NCBI RefSeq assembly: GCF_017742245.1
Contig: NZ_JAGHKO010000010.1
Coordinates: 62,001 to 126,000 of the forward strand
Reading direction: 5' to 3'
DNA length: 64,000 nt
DNA from: Niastella soli
Lineage (GTDB): Bacteria > Bacteroidota > Bacteroidia > Chitinophagales > Chitinophagaceae
Each line of letters begins with the position of its first letter. Positions within the stretch are counted from its first letter, which is position 1. Below the pieces are notes generated by a model. It made no database searches. It saw nothing but the letters and a program-made list of their open reading frames with translations, and had not been told where the DNA came from. This document shows positions 17,262 through 26,104 of the stretch, in pieces. Made by a program: the position numbers and the translations under genes.

Positions 17262-18050
17262 ATGAAAAGAATTTTCTTAATCACATTGTTGGCCTGCAGT
17301 TGGTGGGCCACTAAAGCACAAAATACTGTAAAAATGGAAACGATGCATGCGGACTCTGCCGCCATTTCACAGATACTGGAAAAACTCTATTTCAAAGGCA
17401 TTTATGAAGGTGATCTCGATTTATTAAAGCAGGTCTATTACAAAGGAACACTACTTTTCGGAGATGTAAAAGGTCAACCCTATGCAAAAACCCTCGATGA
17501 GTACCTGACCGGTGTAGCCAACAGGCAAAGCCCTAAAAACTCAGGCAAGCCATTTAAAGGCGAGGTGTTGAGTGTACGGGTAACCAATTCAATTGCTGTG
17601 GCCGAGGTGAAAGTAATAATGTATGATTTCGTCTATCAGGAATATTTGTCCTTTCACAAGATCGATGGCCAGTGGCTTTTGGTAAATAAAATGATCAGCG
17701 ACATTGCCCAGGATGCCAGTAGCTTAACAAAAGATAAGGTTACAAAAGGTGGTAAAAAATTTAACCTGATTGCCACTATTGAAATACTTCCGGGTTTTGA
17801 GGCAGCGGTTAAAAAAGCAATGGTTACAATGGCCGCTGAAACCCGTAAAGAAGCCGGTGTTGAGTTGTTCCTGATAAATACAAAAAAGGATTCACCACAA
17901 ACCATTTTGATTTATGAAACATATCGAAGCGAAGCCGATTTTGAACTACACAAAACACTCCCTCATTCCAAAGTATTTTTTGAGTTTGTAAAGGGGAAAA
18001 TTAAAGATGACAAGATTGGCGTTAACCTTTTAACAGGTATAGATAACTAA
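17262..18050 (+). CDS. Exported NTF2-like / antibiotic-biosynthesis-monooxygenase fusion
   Basis: A signal peptide (about 1-19, ending TKAQ) precedes two domains. Residues about 30-145 are an NTF2/SnoaL-like 'lumazine-binding' domain (FKGIYEGDLDLLKQVYYKGT, MYDFVYQEYLSFHKIDGQWLLVNKM). Residues about 165-258 are an ABM-type ferredoxin-like domain (FNLIATIEILPGFEAAVKKAM, ILIYETYRSEADFELHKTLPH) as in quinol monooxygenase YgiN. The pairing in one secreted chain is unusual. It is the last gene of the yceI cluster, starting 1 bp after the SDR stop. A quinone or phenolic-electrophile role is inferred from the ABM half. Confidence 0.8.
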   Translation: MKRIFLITLLACSWWATKAQNTVKMETMHADSAAISQILEKLYFKGIYEGDLDLLKQVYYKGTLLFGDVKGQPYAKTLDEYLTGVANRQSPKNSGKPFKGEVLSVRVTNSIAVAEVKVIMYDFVYQEYLSFHKIDGQWLLVNKMISDIAQDASSLTKDKVTKGGKKFNLIATIEILPGFEAAVKKAMVTMAAETRKEAGVELFLINTKKDSPQTILIYETYRSEADFELHKTLPHSKVFFEFVKGKIKDDKIGVNLLTGIDN

Positions 18051-18140
18051 GCGTAAAAAGGGAAACATTCGTTTAATAATTTATGTGATCAACGAGCCCA
18101 TCCAGGTTCACTTAACGGGTCAGATTCTCAGTTTCTACAA

Positions 18141-18173
18141 ATCCTGCAAAGGAGCGTTTGCAGGATCTTTTTA
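18141..18173 (+). terminator. Rho-independent terminator after the yceI cluster
   Basis: ATCCTGCAAA pairs with TTTGCAGGAT around GGAGCG and runs into CTTTTTATT. It lies between the converging NTF2-ABM and LysR genes. Confidence 0.85.
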
Positions 18174-18190
18174 TTTATATCTACATTTTA

Positions 18191-19111
18191 CTACTTCGCC
18201 TTCCCCTGCCTTATCTTCCCCATCACCTTCCGGAACAGTACTTTAATATGTTCAATTTCTTCCTGGTGCGTGGTTTTCTTTCGGGTGCCAAAATAAAGGG
18301 TATTGGTTACTTTCTTATCCCCTTCCCAGATCAGTTGGATATGACCGCTTTCAATTTCAGAATAACAAAGAAAATCCGGGATCACAGCCAGACCTGTGCC
18401 TCCGCTTAAACACCGCACAATGGAGTTCAGGTTTGGTACAATATAATTGGGGCGGAACGCGGGCTTTTTGCCAAAGTTCAGTGTCCAGAAGCTAAAGAGA
18501 TGTTCCATATCACCGGTGGTGCCATACCATTTTTGCTGTTTCAACCACTGCTCGGTCTTCTCCTTATTTTTGGTGCGGTGAACTTTTTTAAACGCTTCTT
18601 TGTCTACATCCTTTCCGCCCACCAGCACAATGTTCTCCGATGAAAAGGCCTCATGTTCTATAGTGCCCGAAATACCTTTTTTGGGTGTAATGATCAGGTC
18701 CAGAATGCCCTTATCCAGCTGGTCCAGCATTTCCGGATATTCGCCAAAATTAATGATCAGGTTAAAGGGAAGTTTGGAAACATATTGTTCCAGCGTGATC
18801 TGGAAAGTTTCAAAACACATCCCTACGCTAATAGTAGGCGTATGCTTTTCTGTGGATCGCTGAAAATTCATCTCCACATCTTCCAGCTTTGTCAAAGCAT
18901 CTGCTATGGCATTGTACAACACTTTTCCCCGCTCAGTCGGGATCATTTTACGACCAGTACGATCAAATAGTTTATACCCAACATAAGCCTCCAGGGACGA
19001 CAAATGCAAACTCACACCCGGCTGTGAAATAAACAACGCATCCGCAGCGCCAGTTAATGTGCCGGTCCTGTAGATCGCCTTAAAGGTCCTGTACCATTCC
19101 AGGTTAACCAT
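18191..19111 (-). CDS. LysR family transcriptional regulator
   Basis: The 306-residue product has the LysR winged helix at residues 3-62 (WYRTFKAIYRTGTLTGAADA, ISQPGVSLHLSSLE, LFDRTGRKMIPTERG) and an effector-binding domain from about 90. It is divergent from the quinone reductase gene, with 101 bp between starts. LysR regulators usually control the divergent neighbour, so it probably regulates the quinone reductase/aldo-keto reductase pair. The inducer is unknown. Confidence 0.9.
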   Translation of the reverse strand: MVNLEWYRTFKAIYRTGTLTGAADALFISQPGVSLHLSSLEAYVGYKLFDRTGRKMIPTERGKVLYNAIADALTKLEDVEMNFQRSTEKHTPTISVGMCFETFQITLEQYVSKLPFNLIINFGEYPEMLDQLDKGILDLIITPKKGISGTIEHEAFSSENIVLVGGKDVDKEAFKKVHRTKNKEKTEQWLKQQKWYGTTGDMEHLFSFWTLNFGKKPAFRPNYIVPNLNSIVRCLSGGTGLAVIPDFLCYSEIESGHIQLIWEGDKKVTNTLYFGTRKKTTHQEEIEHIKVLFRKVMGKIRQGKAK

Positions 19112-19178
19112 AATGAACTATTATTTTTATGATACAAAGGTATAAATCATCTTATTTCTATAATACCAGGCCCCGGTC

Positions 19179-19186
19179 TAATTTTG
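19179..19186 (+). promoter_or_regulatory. -7 element TAATTTTG of the quinone reductase gene
   Basis: Exact match to the Bacteroidota -7 consensus TAnnTTTG, 26 bp before the start codon in the LysR divergent spacer. No clear -33 TTG is seen, which suits an activator-dependent promoter. Confidence 0.55.
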
Positions 19187-19212
19187 CCCTGTCAATTTAA
19201 AAAGAAGGAAAA

Positions 19213-19845
19213 ATGAAAAAGATACTGATCATAAACGCAGGACAACATTTTGGTCATTCAGGCGGCCGGTTTAACAACACGGTAACAGCGGAAACCCTTG
19301 CGTTTTTCGGGGAACAGGAAGCAGTGCAAGTTAAACAAACTAATATCTCCAATGGTTATGAGCTCAAAGAAGAAGTGGCTAAATTCGTTTGGGCCGATGT
19401 GATCATTTACCACACTCCCATCTGGTGGTTTCAGGTGCCACATGGATTTAAAAAATACATCGACGAAGTATTTACTGCCGGACATAACAAAGGCATTTAC
19501 CACAGCGACGGCCGTAAAGCAGAAAACCCAAACATCAATTATGGCACCGGAGGTATGCTGCACGGAAAACACTATATGCTAACCACCAGTTGGAATGCAC
19601 CCGAAACCGCTTTCACTTTACCAGGTGAGTTCTTTAATGAACACAGTGTAGATGAAGGGCCTTTGTTCGGGTTCCACAGAATGAATGCATTTACCGGAAT
19701 GAAACCACTGAAAAGTTTTCACTTTCACGACGTAGAAAAGAATGCCGATATAACCCGCGATATGAAAAAATACCGCGCGCATTTGGACCAGGTATTTAGT
19801 TCTGCCGCGAAACATGAATTAGCCACCCCAACTACAATCAATTAA
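19213..19845 (+). CDS. MdaB-like NAD(P)H:quinone oxidoreductase
   Basis: The 210-residue flavodoxin-fold protein begins KKILIINAGQHFGHSGGRFN, the FAD/phosphate-binding loop. It contains DVIIYHTPIWWFQVPHGFKKYIDEVFTAG, the MdaB/NQO-like active-site segment, and MLTTSWNAPETAF. It would reduce quinones by two electrons, avoiding semiquinone radicals. The start follows AAGAAGGAAAA. The aldo/keto reductase begins 11 bp downstream, so the two form an operon under the divergent LysR. Confidence 0.88.
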   Translation: MKKILIINAGQHFGHSGGRFNNTVTAETLAFFGEQEAVQVKQTNISNGYELKEEVAKFVWADVIIYHTPIWWFQVPHGFKKYIDEVFTAGHNKGIYHSDGRKAENPNINYGTGGMLHGKHYMLTTSWNAPETAFTLPGEFFNEHSVDEGPLFGFHRMNAFTGMKPLKSFHFHDVEKNADITRDMKKYRAHLDQVFSSAAKHELATPTTIN

Positions 19846-19856
19846 TAAGTATACAA

Positions 19857-20843
19857 ATGGAATACAGAAAATTAGGCAATACCAACCTTGAACTATCAGC
19901 GATCACCTATGGCGCCTTTGCTATCGGTGGCAATATGTGGGGTGGCACCGAAAAAAAGGAGGCCATTGATGCTATTCACGCTTCGCTCGACTATGGCGTA
20001 ACCACTATTGACACGGCCCCTTTTTATGGCTTTGGCCTAAGCGAAGAAATGATCGGTGAAGCTATTAAAGGGAAAGACCGCTCGAGCATCCAGCTATTGA
20101 CCAAATTTGGTTTGGTATGGGATGGCAGCAATAAAGGCAAAGGTGAATTCTTCTTCGACGCAGAAGCAGATGGGAAAAAGATCCCGGTTTATAAATATGC
20201 TTCCAAAGCCAATGTGATAAAAGAACTGGAAGAAAGCTTACAACGCCTGGGCACCGATTATATCGACCTGTTGCAAATACACTGGCCCGATAACTCAACG
20301 CCCATCAGCGAAACCATGGAAGCATTGGAACAGTTGATCCGGCAGGGAAAGGTACGCGCTGCCGGGGTAAGCAATTACAGCGTGGCACAAATGAAAGAAG
20401 CGGCCCAAACATTGCAACTGGCAAGCAACCAGGTCTCTTACAGCATGCTGAACCGGTCAATAGAAAATGACCTCGTACCCTATTCGCAGGAAACCAACAC
20501 AGGCATTATTGTGTACAGTCCAATGGAACGCGGTTTGCTAACAGGCAAATACTTTAAAGAAAGCAAACTAAAGAACGATGACCATCGCAATGGTTATTTC
20601 TCACAGTTTGATCTGGAAAAAGTAAAAGCCTTTTTACAAACCATTGAACCAATTGCTAAAAGTAAAAACGCTTCTTTATCACAATTGGTATTACGCTGGA
20701 CGACCCTGCAACCGGGGATATCTGTAGTGCTGGCAGGTGCAAGAAATGCAGCACAGGCCATTCAAAATGCAGCGGCTATAGATCTTTCGTTAAGCAGTGA
20801 GGAGTTACAGTTTATCGATCAGCAATTGGTTAAATTAGGATAA
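19857..20843 (+). CDS. Aldo/keto reductase
   Basis: The 328-residue TIM-barrel enzyme retains the catalytic tetrad: Asp and Tyr in TIDTAPFYGFGLSE, Lys in LLTKFGLVWDG and His in LLQIHWPDNST. The NADPH-binding C-terminal segment reads ISVVLAGARNAAQAIQNA. It reduces aldehydes or ketones with NADPH; the substrate is unknown. Cotranscription with the quinone reductase suggests carbonyl and quinone detoxification. Confidence 0.9.
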   Translation: MEYRKLGNTNLELSAITYGAFAIGGNMWGGTEKKEAIDAIHASLDYGVTTIDTAPFYGFGLSEEMIGEAIKGKDRSSIQLLTKFGLVWDGSNKGKGEFFFDAEADGKKIPVYKYASKANVIKELEESLQRLGTDYIDLLQIHWPDNSTPISETMEALEQLIRQGKVRAAGVSNYSVAQMKEAAQTLQLASNQVSYSMLNRSIENDLVPYSQETNTGIIVYSPMERGLLTGKYFKESKLKNDDHRNGYFSQFDLEKVKAFLQTIEPIAKSKNASLSQLVLRWTTLQPGISVVLAGARNAAQAIQNAAAIDLSLSSEELQFIDQQLVKLG

Positions 20844-20862
20844 CAACAATGCAAGCGTAAAA

Positions 20863-21126
20863 AGACCTGTAAGGTCTGCCTTTTGAATTTGCCGGATCAA
20901 CCTGATGAACAGACCTGACAGGTCTTGTTCGCATTGTCAAAACACGACCTGTCAGAGACTGCCCCGATTTATCGGTGTAAAAGACCTGGAAGTCCGCCGC
21001 ATTACCTCGCCGAGCAAGGAGATGAAGCGGCCCTGACAGGTCTTATCGCATTTTAGAACAAGACCTGTCAGGAGCAATTCAACCCTCTACTATGGCAAGC
21101 TCAAATGATGCACCTTACAGGTCTTC
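20863..21126. mobile_element. MITE-like element with GACCTGTAAG...CTTACAGGTC ends (copy 1)
   Basis: The element opens with the palindrome AGACCTGTAAGGTCT (20863-20877) and closes with CACCTTACAGGTCTTC (21111-21126). Inside are further palindromes: AGACCTGACAGGTCT (20911-20925), GACCTGTCAG (20945-20954), CCTGACAGGTCTT (21032-21044) and AGACCTGTCAGG (21061-21072). It has no coding capacity and fills the spacer after the aldo/keto reductase. Two shorter copies with the same ends lie at 44847 and 53511. Confidence 0.6.
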
Positions 21127-21137
21127 ATTTAAATAAC

Positions 21138-21169
21138 AAACAATGCCCCGCTATAACGGGGCATTGTTT
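21138..21169. terminator. Bidirectional terminator hairpin
   Basis: AAACAATGCCCCG and CGGGGCATTGTTT form a 13-bp stem around CTATAA with A/T runs on each side. It lies 31 bp from the stop of the minus-strand lipoprotein gene and downstream of the aldo/keto reductase. Confidence 0.85.
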
Positions 21170-21200
21170 ATAAAGGCGGCCAGCATCATTCCATTATTAT

Positions 21201-22112
21201 TTAAGGCTTGGCAAAATCTACCGTAGGTTTCAAGGTACCAATAACGGTGTTGTAAATAGGACCACCCAGGCCCGATGGCAGTCCATCCGTCATGCGGGTG
21301 GCGGTAATGGGATTAAAGCTGCCCGTGATAAAACGCGCAATACAACTACAGTCGAAATGTAAACCCACTTCGGGCACAGGAACCGATGCAAAGGTGGTGA
21401 TGGGGCCCGGATACGCGTAACTGGGCCCGTTCAGACCTGTTACTTTATCAACAAATACAATTACCCCGGAAGTTCCACTGGTATGCATTACGTACATTTG
21501 TGCATTGCAGTTAAAGGTCAACCCCCGCGCGTTCAACCCCACCGGAAGCGGATTGGGCAAACAACTAACGTTTGTTGAACCAGGTAAACCCAGTTTAACG
21601 ATCCGGTTATTAGGCGCCACCGTACCGCGATTGATGGCATACAGGATGCCGGTAGCTGGATCTCTTTCCAGATCGCTTAAATTAAGCACAATACCACACA
21701 GGTTGGTGGCCGGAGTGACGCTTACACAATTGGGGTCGGTAAATTTTAAAATGGCATTGGGCACAGAACCGGTAACACCGGTAGTTCCCCAAAAGGTGCC
21801 GGTAGAAGGGTCATACGCCAATCCGCTGGCGTTTAATATAGGATTACCACTACAGTCCTTCAGTTGATTGGTGCCACTTACCACATAAGGCACCACTGTA
21901 ATAGGTCCGGCGCCGGGCGACCCTGCTACTTTAAAAAGATAGGAGAAGCCGGAAACAGAATCAACCGTCAGGTTGTACATGATAGGCTGGCATTCTTCCA
22001 CGGTATTGCTGGTTTTTGCGAGCGAGGATGTTTTATCTGCGGTAACGTGTTTCTTACAGGCTGCAATCGTTAATAGGATCACAACAACTGTTGTAAGGTT
22101 TAATCGGTTCAT
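21201..22112 (-). CDS. Lipoprotein with a predicted beta-propeller, unknown function
   Basis: The 303-residue product begins with a lipoprotein signal, VVVILLTIAACKKH (Cys19). The body has repeated short motifs such as GLAYDPSTGTFWGTTG, LERDPATGILYAINRG and GLTFNCNAQMYVMHTSG, which resemble blades of a six-bladed propeller or NHL/DUF4394-type fold. It contains no visible catalytic motif. It lies alone, divergent from an aldo/keto reductase gene. A surface or periplasmic binding role is an inference. Confidence 0.6.
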   Translation of the reverse strand: MNRLNLTTVVVILLTIAACKKHVTADKTSSLAKTSNTVEECQPIMYNLTVDSVSGFSYLFKVAGSPGAGPITVVPYVVSGTNQLKDCSGNPILNASGLAYDPSTGTFWGTTGVTGSVPNAILKFTDPNCVSVTPATNLCGIVLNLSDLERDPATGILYAINRGTVAPNNRIVKLGLPGSTNVSCLPNPLPVGLNARGLTFNCNAQMYVMHTSGTSGVIVFVDKVTGLNGPSYAYPGPITTFASVPVPEVGLHFDCSCIARFITGSFNPITATRMTDGLPSGLGGPIYNTVIGTLKPTVDFAKP

Positions 22113-22243
22113 AAAATGAAAATTTAGATATGGTATAATAGAAATGGAGCCGGATTAAAAGGAAGGAATAATTCCGGAATGATCTTGTACGCCTTATTCT
22201 AAATTTAATATTATTACCTGAGATGGATATACGTAAACGTACT

Positions 22244-22251
22244 TATTTTTG
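22244..22251 (+). promoter_or_regulatory. -7 element TATTTTTG
   Basis: Exact TAnnTTTG match 32 bp upstream of the aldo/keto reductase start. No convincing -33 element is seen. Confidence 0.5.
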
Positions 22252-22283
22252 CCGCACCAGACGATAAATCAAAACTAAAAAAT

Positions 22284-23312
22284 ATGGAATACACTACGCT
22301 CGGCAATACTGGCCTTATTGTATCTAAACTGGCTTTTGGCGCTATGACCTTCGGAGACGACACGTCCATTAAAGCTGTCTACAAAGTTGATCAGCAACTG
22401 GCGCAGGCCATGGTCGACAGATCACTGGAAGCAGGCATCAATTTTTTCGATACCGCTGACGGCTATGCCAATGGACAATCAGAGATCATGCTAGGAAAAT
22501 TACTGGCACCACACCGCCATGAAGTAATAATTTCCACTAAAGTAGGCTTCAGAACAGGCAACCCGGTAACCCAGGCCGGACTATCAAAAAAACACATCCT
22601 GTTTTCCTGCGAACAAAGTTTAAAACGACTGAATACCGATTATATCGACCTGTACATCCTTCACAAAGAAGACCCTTTTACGCCGCTGGAAGAAACCCTG
22701 GCCGCCCTCAACAGCCTGGTTGAATCGGGCAAAGTACGCTATGTAGGGTACTCCAACTGGTCGGCCTGGAAAGCTGCGCTGGCTTATCAGCTGCAGAAAG
22801 ACAACGGTTGGGCAACTTTCTGTAATGGTCAGATGAACTATACCCTAGTGGGCCGGGATGTGGAATACGATGTTGCACCATTTATGCAACACGCCGGCAT
22901 TGGCATGACCATTTGGGGTCCATTGGCGGGCGGTTTTCTGAGTGGCAAATACACCCGGGAAAATTTGAAAGACCCCAACAATCGCCTGTCAGGCTTCGAC
23001 CTGCTCCCTTTTGATAAAGAGCACGGTTTTAAAGTAGTGGATGTTTTAAAAGAATTAGCCGTTGAATATCAGGCATCGGTAGCCCAAATTGCGTTGGCCT
23101 GGCTGCTCAGCAAACCGGTTGTGGCAAGCGTGCTTATTGGCGCTACAAAAATGCACCAGTTAGAAGATAATCTGGGCGCCATCAAAATAAAATTAAACGC
23201 CGCGCAAATTGAACAATTAGATACTTTAACAAAACCAGCCAATTTGTACCCGCATTGGTTCAACCAAAATTTACTCGATCCGGTGCAAAAAGAGATCTTC
23301 CATAGTAAGTAA
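22284..23312 (+). CDS. Aldo/keto reductase (second)
   Basis: The 342-residue product has the family core: Asp and Tyr in FFDTADGYANGQSEIMLGKL, Lys in VIISTKVGFRTG and His in LYILHKEDPFTPLEE, plus the cofactor-binding VLIGATKMHQLEDNLGAI. It is distinct from the enzyme at 19857 and closer to the YajO/Tas-like subgroup (impression from reading). It is monocistronic: its own -7 box lies upstream and a strong terminator downstream. Confidence 0.9.
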   Translation: MEYTTLGNTGLIVSKLAFGAMTFGDDTSIKAVYKVDQQLAQAMVDRSLEAGINFFDTADGYANGQSEIMLGKLLAPHRHEVIISTKVGFRTGNPVTQAGLSKKHILFSCEQSLKRLNTDYIDLYILHKEDPFTPLEETLAALNSLVESGKVRYVGYSNWSAWKAALAYQLQKDNGWATFCNGQMNYTLVGRDVEYDVAPFMQHAGIGMTIWGPLAGGFLSGKYTRENLKDPNNRLSGFDLLPFDKEHGFKVVDVLKELAVEYQASVAQIALAWLLSKPVVASVLIGATKMHQLEDNLGAIKIKLNAAQIEQLDTLTKPANLYPHWFNQNLLDPVQKEIFHSK

Positions 23313-23340
23313 CTGATTAACACCGGTTAACCACACCTGT

Positions 23341-23375
23341 AAAAGCCTTCAGATCATAGTGATTTGAAGGCTTTT
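23341..23375 (+). terminator. Rho-independent terminator
   Basis: An 11-bp perfect stem (AAAAGCCTTCA / TGAAGGCTTTT) closes a 13-nt loop, 28 bp after the aldo/keto reductase stop. Confidence 0.9.
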
Positions 23376-23470
23376 GCCGTTTAATACCTATGTCGTTATC
23401 TCTATTACAGTATCCCATATACGTCGAATATGCGGTAGAGCTGCCATTCATTTCCTACCAATCACACACC

Positions 23471-23530
23471 AAACCCGCACTGAAACAGGGGTTCCAGTGC
23501 GGGTTTAGTGCGGGTTTAGTGCGGGTTTTA
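23471..23530 (+). repeat. Hairpin whose 3' arm is present in three tandem copies
   Basis: AAACCCGCACTG (23471-23482) is complementary to CAGTGCGGGTTT (23495-23506). The sequence AGTGCGGGTTT then repeats directly at 23507-23517 and 23518-23528. One 5' arm can thus pair with any of three 3' arms. It lies 77 bp upstream of the next gene. Confidence 0.8.
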
Positions 23531-23606
23531 CCGGAAAAATGGCTATATTGACACTATATCCGATACTACTAACGGCTATAATTAGCTATTAAACCTTAGA
23601 TTCCAT

Positions 23607-24275
23607 ATGAAGAAGAAAAGTCCGATTACCCGCAGTCGGTATTTTAACGATCCGGTTTTTGAACGCAGCAGAGAAAATAACACCGAGTTTACCCGTGCCG
23701 CCAAAGCAAACCGCGTGCTGCGCCATGCCTTTAAACCGGGAATGCTCAATAAGGCTGACCGGTATGTTTCCGGGCGCCTTACTAAAACGATGTTCAGGAT
23801 CCTGCAAACCGACCCCATAAACGAGCGGGGCGAGCGCAGGGTGCCACAGGGCGTATTAAACTTTCTGGGGGGCTTTAACTTTAATCGAGACACCAACCTC
23901 CAAACTATTTTACGGGCGCCCTATTCCATTACATTCAACCAGGAGGCCATGCTAGCCACCATCAGCATCCCCTCTTTTATTCCCCGGGCAATGATCGATA
24001 CGGAAAGCGACGCCAATGCTTTTATGTTAACCGCCATGGCGGCCTCGCTGCATTTTGAAAAGGAGAGCTATCCGGTTGAACCGGTACAAACCGATCTGCT
24101 GGATATGTCCCTGCAGCAGCACGAGGACCTGCAGCTACAACTACCGGTCATTGGGCATCAGCCTGACCATTCGGTGGTGGTTGCGCTGGGTATTGAATTC
24201 TTTCAAAGCGCCTTGGGACAAATTAAACCGCTTGATAAAAAACATAATGCGCTGGCTGTTGTAAAAGTATTTTAG
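23607..24275 (+). CDS. Hypothetical protein, lineage-specific
   Basis: I do not recognise this 222-residue protein. It begins with a strongly basic region (MKKKSPITRSRYFNDPVFER) and has no signal peptide, membrane span or obvious enzyme motif. The middle contains FLGGFNFNRDTNLQTIL and ITFNQEAMLATISIPSFIPR, suggesting beta structure, and the tail is acidic. The flanking sites (a triple-arm hairpin upstream, a perfect terminator hairpin downstream) show it is transcribed alone. The base composition is like the surrounding core genes. Confidence 0.65.
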   Translation: MKKKSPITRSRYFNDPVFERSRENNTEFTRAAKANRVLRHAFKPGMLNKADRYVSGRLTKTMFRILQTDPINERGERRVPQGVLNFLGGFNFNRDTNLQTILRAPYSITFNQEAMLATISIPSFIPRAMIDTESDANAFMLTAMAASLHFEKESYPVEPVQTDLLDMSLQQHEDLQLQLPVIGHQPDHSVVVALGIEFFQSALGQIKPLDKKHNALAVVKVF

Positions 24276-24281
24276 TCCGGC

Positions 24282-24311
24282 ATCAAAGCCTGACCATCGT
24301 CAGGCTTTGAT
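24282..24311 (+). terminator. Terminator-like hairpin, 13-bp perfect stem
   Basis: ATCAAAGCCTGAC and GTCAGGCTTTGAT pair perfectly around CATC, starting 6 bp after the stop codon. There is no T run, but the position favours a terminator. Confidence 0.7.
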
Positions 24312-24485
24312 AGATTTGGCCGGTTATAGTACGCTTTTCCACCATGATACAATTTAAATAGGCTACCTTTAAATGAACAAAGCAGGTTGACCAACAGCTT
24401 TTTTCAATCCCATCCACTACGATACAATAATAACGATTTCGCATCCCCCATCTCGTTCATTTTATCACCATTAAAATGAGTCGTT

Positions 24486-25835
24486 ATGTATTTACCAAAA
24501 ACCCAAAGAAAGAGTAGTGCAAAACTACTGCAGGCAGTTTTGCTATTAAGCCTGTTTTATGGTTGTCACAAACCTGACCTACCTGTGTTACCGCGCGATG
24601 AAAGCGCCACGGTGGTTTATGATTGGTATAAATTTATAGCAATGGTACAACGCCCGGCCAATCCGCAACCTGTAGTGATCCAGAATATAAGGAATTTTGG
24701 CTTTATAGGGGTAGGCCTTTATGAAGCAGTGCGACCGGGAAGCATAGGGGCCGAAAGCTTATCTTCCAGACTGTATCAAATGCCGGCCATGCCGCAAGCA
24801 GATACCTGGAACCAACAATACCTGTGGAGCGAAAGCGCCAATGCTGCCCTCGCCAGTATGTTCAAATCGTTTCTTGTACTTACCGATGCAAATAAGGCAA
24901 GCATCGACTCCATGGAAAATGCCAATTACAACCGGTTCAGTGCAAGCACCCCGGATGAGGTACTCATGCGTTCGCAGGGCTTTGGCCGGGAGATCGCTGC
25001 TGCCATTTACAACTGGTCATTGTCCGACGGGTTCAATCTTTCCAGTGTGGGGTATGTACCACCGCCCGTTACACCGGGTTCCTGGGTGCCCACTCCCCCC
25101 GCCTATGCCAACCCGGTAGGTCCGTTTTTGAGTGATTCAAGACCTTTCCTGGAGTATAGCCTCACTGCTATGGCGCCACCACTGCCTTTTCCATTTTCAG
25201 AAGACACTTCTTCTCTCTTCTATAAAGCCAATAAAGAAGTATATGATATTGGTCAGCGTTTAACTGATGAGCAAAAAGCAACGGCCAATTGGTGGGCAGA
25301 TGCGGGTGGTGCCGGAGTAGGTGTTCCTTCACCCCATCATGCACTTTCCATCATTACATGGGTACAGGAAAATCAGCAGGCAAATTTATGGAAAGCAGCT
25401 GAAGTGTATGCCAAAACAGGGATTGCATTTAAGGATGGCCCCATAAATACCTTCCGGTCAAAATATCATTATAACCTCATCAGACCAGTTACCTATGTTC
25501 GACGGCTTATTGACACGGCCTGGTTATCCTATTTGCCTACACCTCCTTATCCTGAATATACTTCGGGACTGGTGGGGTTTTACGCGCCCTATATTCAGGT
25601 ATTAATAAGATCGTATGGCGATATCCCTGTAACCGACAACGCCTATGAATGGCGGGGATTGCCTGCCCGGCAGTTCACCTCACTGTCGGCATTGCTGGAT
25701 GAAGCTGCCCTTTCAAGAATATATGGAGGCCTGCACTACCGGTTCACCCAGGAAATATCTATTAGATTCGGTAAAGTGCTGGGTAATGAGATAGCTGCTA
25801 TCAGGTTAGCTGTTCCCGATTATACGCATCCGTAG
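24486..25835 (+). CDS. Vanadium haloperoxidase/PAP2-like lipoprotein
   Basis: The 449-residue product has a lipoprotein signal (LLLSLFYGCHKP). The C-terminal half shows the PAP2/vanadium haloperoxidase layout: Lys and Arg in KYHYNLIRPVTYVRR, a second motif PYPEYTSGLVGF, and RIYGGLHYRF with the Arg/His of the third motif. The second motif normally reads SGH; here the His is Leu, so the acid-base residue is missing. Bacteroidota carry many such secreted homologues of uncertain activity (family knowledge). It is a single gene followed by a strong terminator. Confidence 0.82.
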   Translation: MYLPKTQRKSSAKLLQAVLLLSLFYGCHKPDLPVLPRDESATVVYDWYKFIAMVQRPANPQPVVIQNIRNFGFIGVGLYEAVRPGSIGAESLSSRLYQMPAMPQADTWNQQYLWSESANAALASMFKSFLVLTDANKASIDSMENANYNRFSASTPDEVLMRSQGFGREIAAAIYNWSLSDGFNLSSVGYVPPPVTPGSWVPTPPAYANPVGPFLSDSRPFLEYSLTAMAPPLPFPFSEDTSSLFYKANKEVYDIGQRLTDEQKATANWWADAGGAGVGVPSPHHALSIITWVQENQQANLWKAAEVYAKTGIAFKDGPINTFRSKYHYNLIRPVTYVRRLIDTAWLSYLPTPPYPEYTSGLVGFYAPYIQVLIRSYGDIPVTDNAYEWRGLPARQFTSLSALLDEAALSRIYGGLHYRFTQEISIRFGKVLGNEIAAIRLAVPDYTHP

Positions 25836-25866
25836 ATCCTGGTAAATACAGGGATGCCAAATCCTA

Positions 25867-25901
25867 AAAAGCCTGCAGGAGAATGAACCTGCAGGCTTTT
25901 T
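25867..25901 (+). terminator. Rho-independent terminator
   Basis: AAAAGCCTGCAGG and CCTGCAGGCTTTT form a 13-bp stem with an 8-nt loop and a T tail, 31 bp after the haloperoxidase-like gene. The remaining bases to the tRNA (25902-26104) show no gene. Confidence 0.92.
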
Positions 25902-26104
25902 AACCTTGTATAACCACCTGTTTTATGTTACCGCACCAATGCCAGGGTCCCTTTTTTTGTAAATGAACCCTCGGGGCTGTCCAATTAACGAAGTTATCTA
26001 ATCAACAGGCGGAAGCCATTCAGGTAGCGAAGACGGGTTTTACTTTGCCGAAAATCAGGCTTTTTGCCGGTTCCCCGGAATAAATTAAATTACATATCCT
26101 ATCA

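Noticed and set aside
23582-23896. Antisense frames over the unknown 222-residue gene
   Set aside because: Two overlapping minus-strand frames start within the plus-strand gene, which is flanked by its own terminator.
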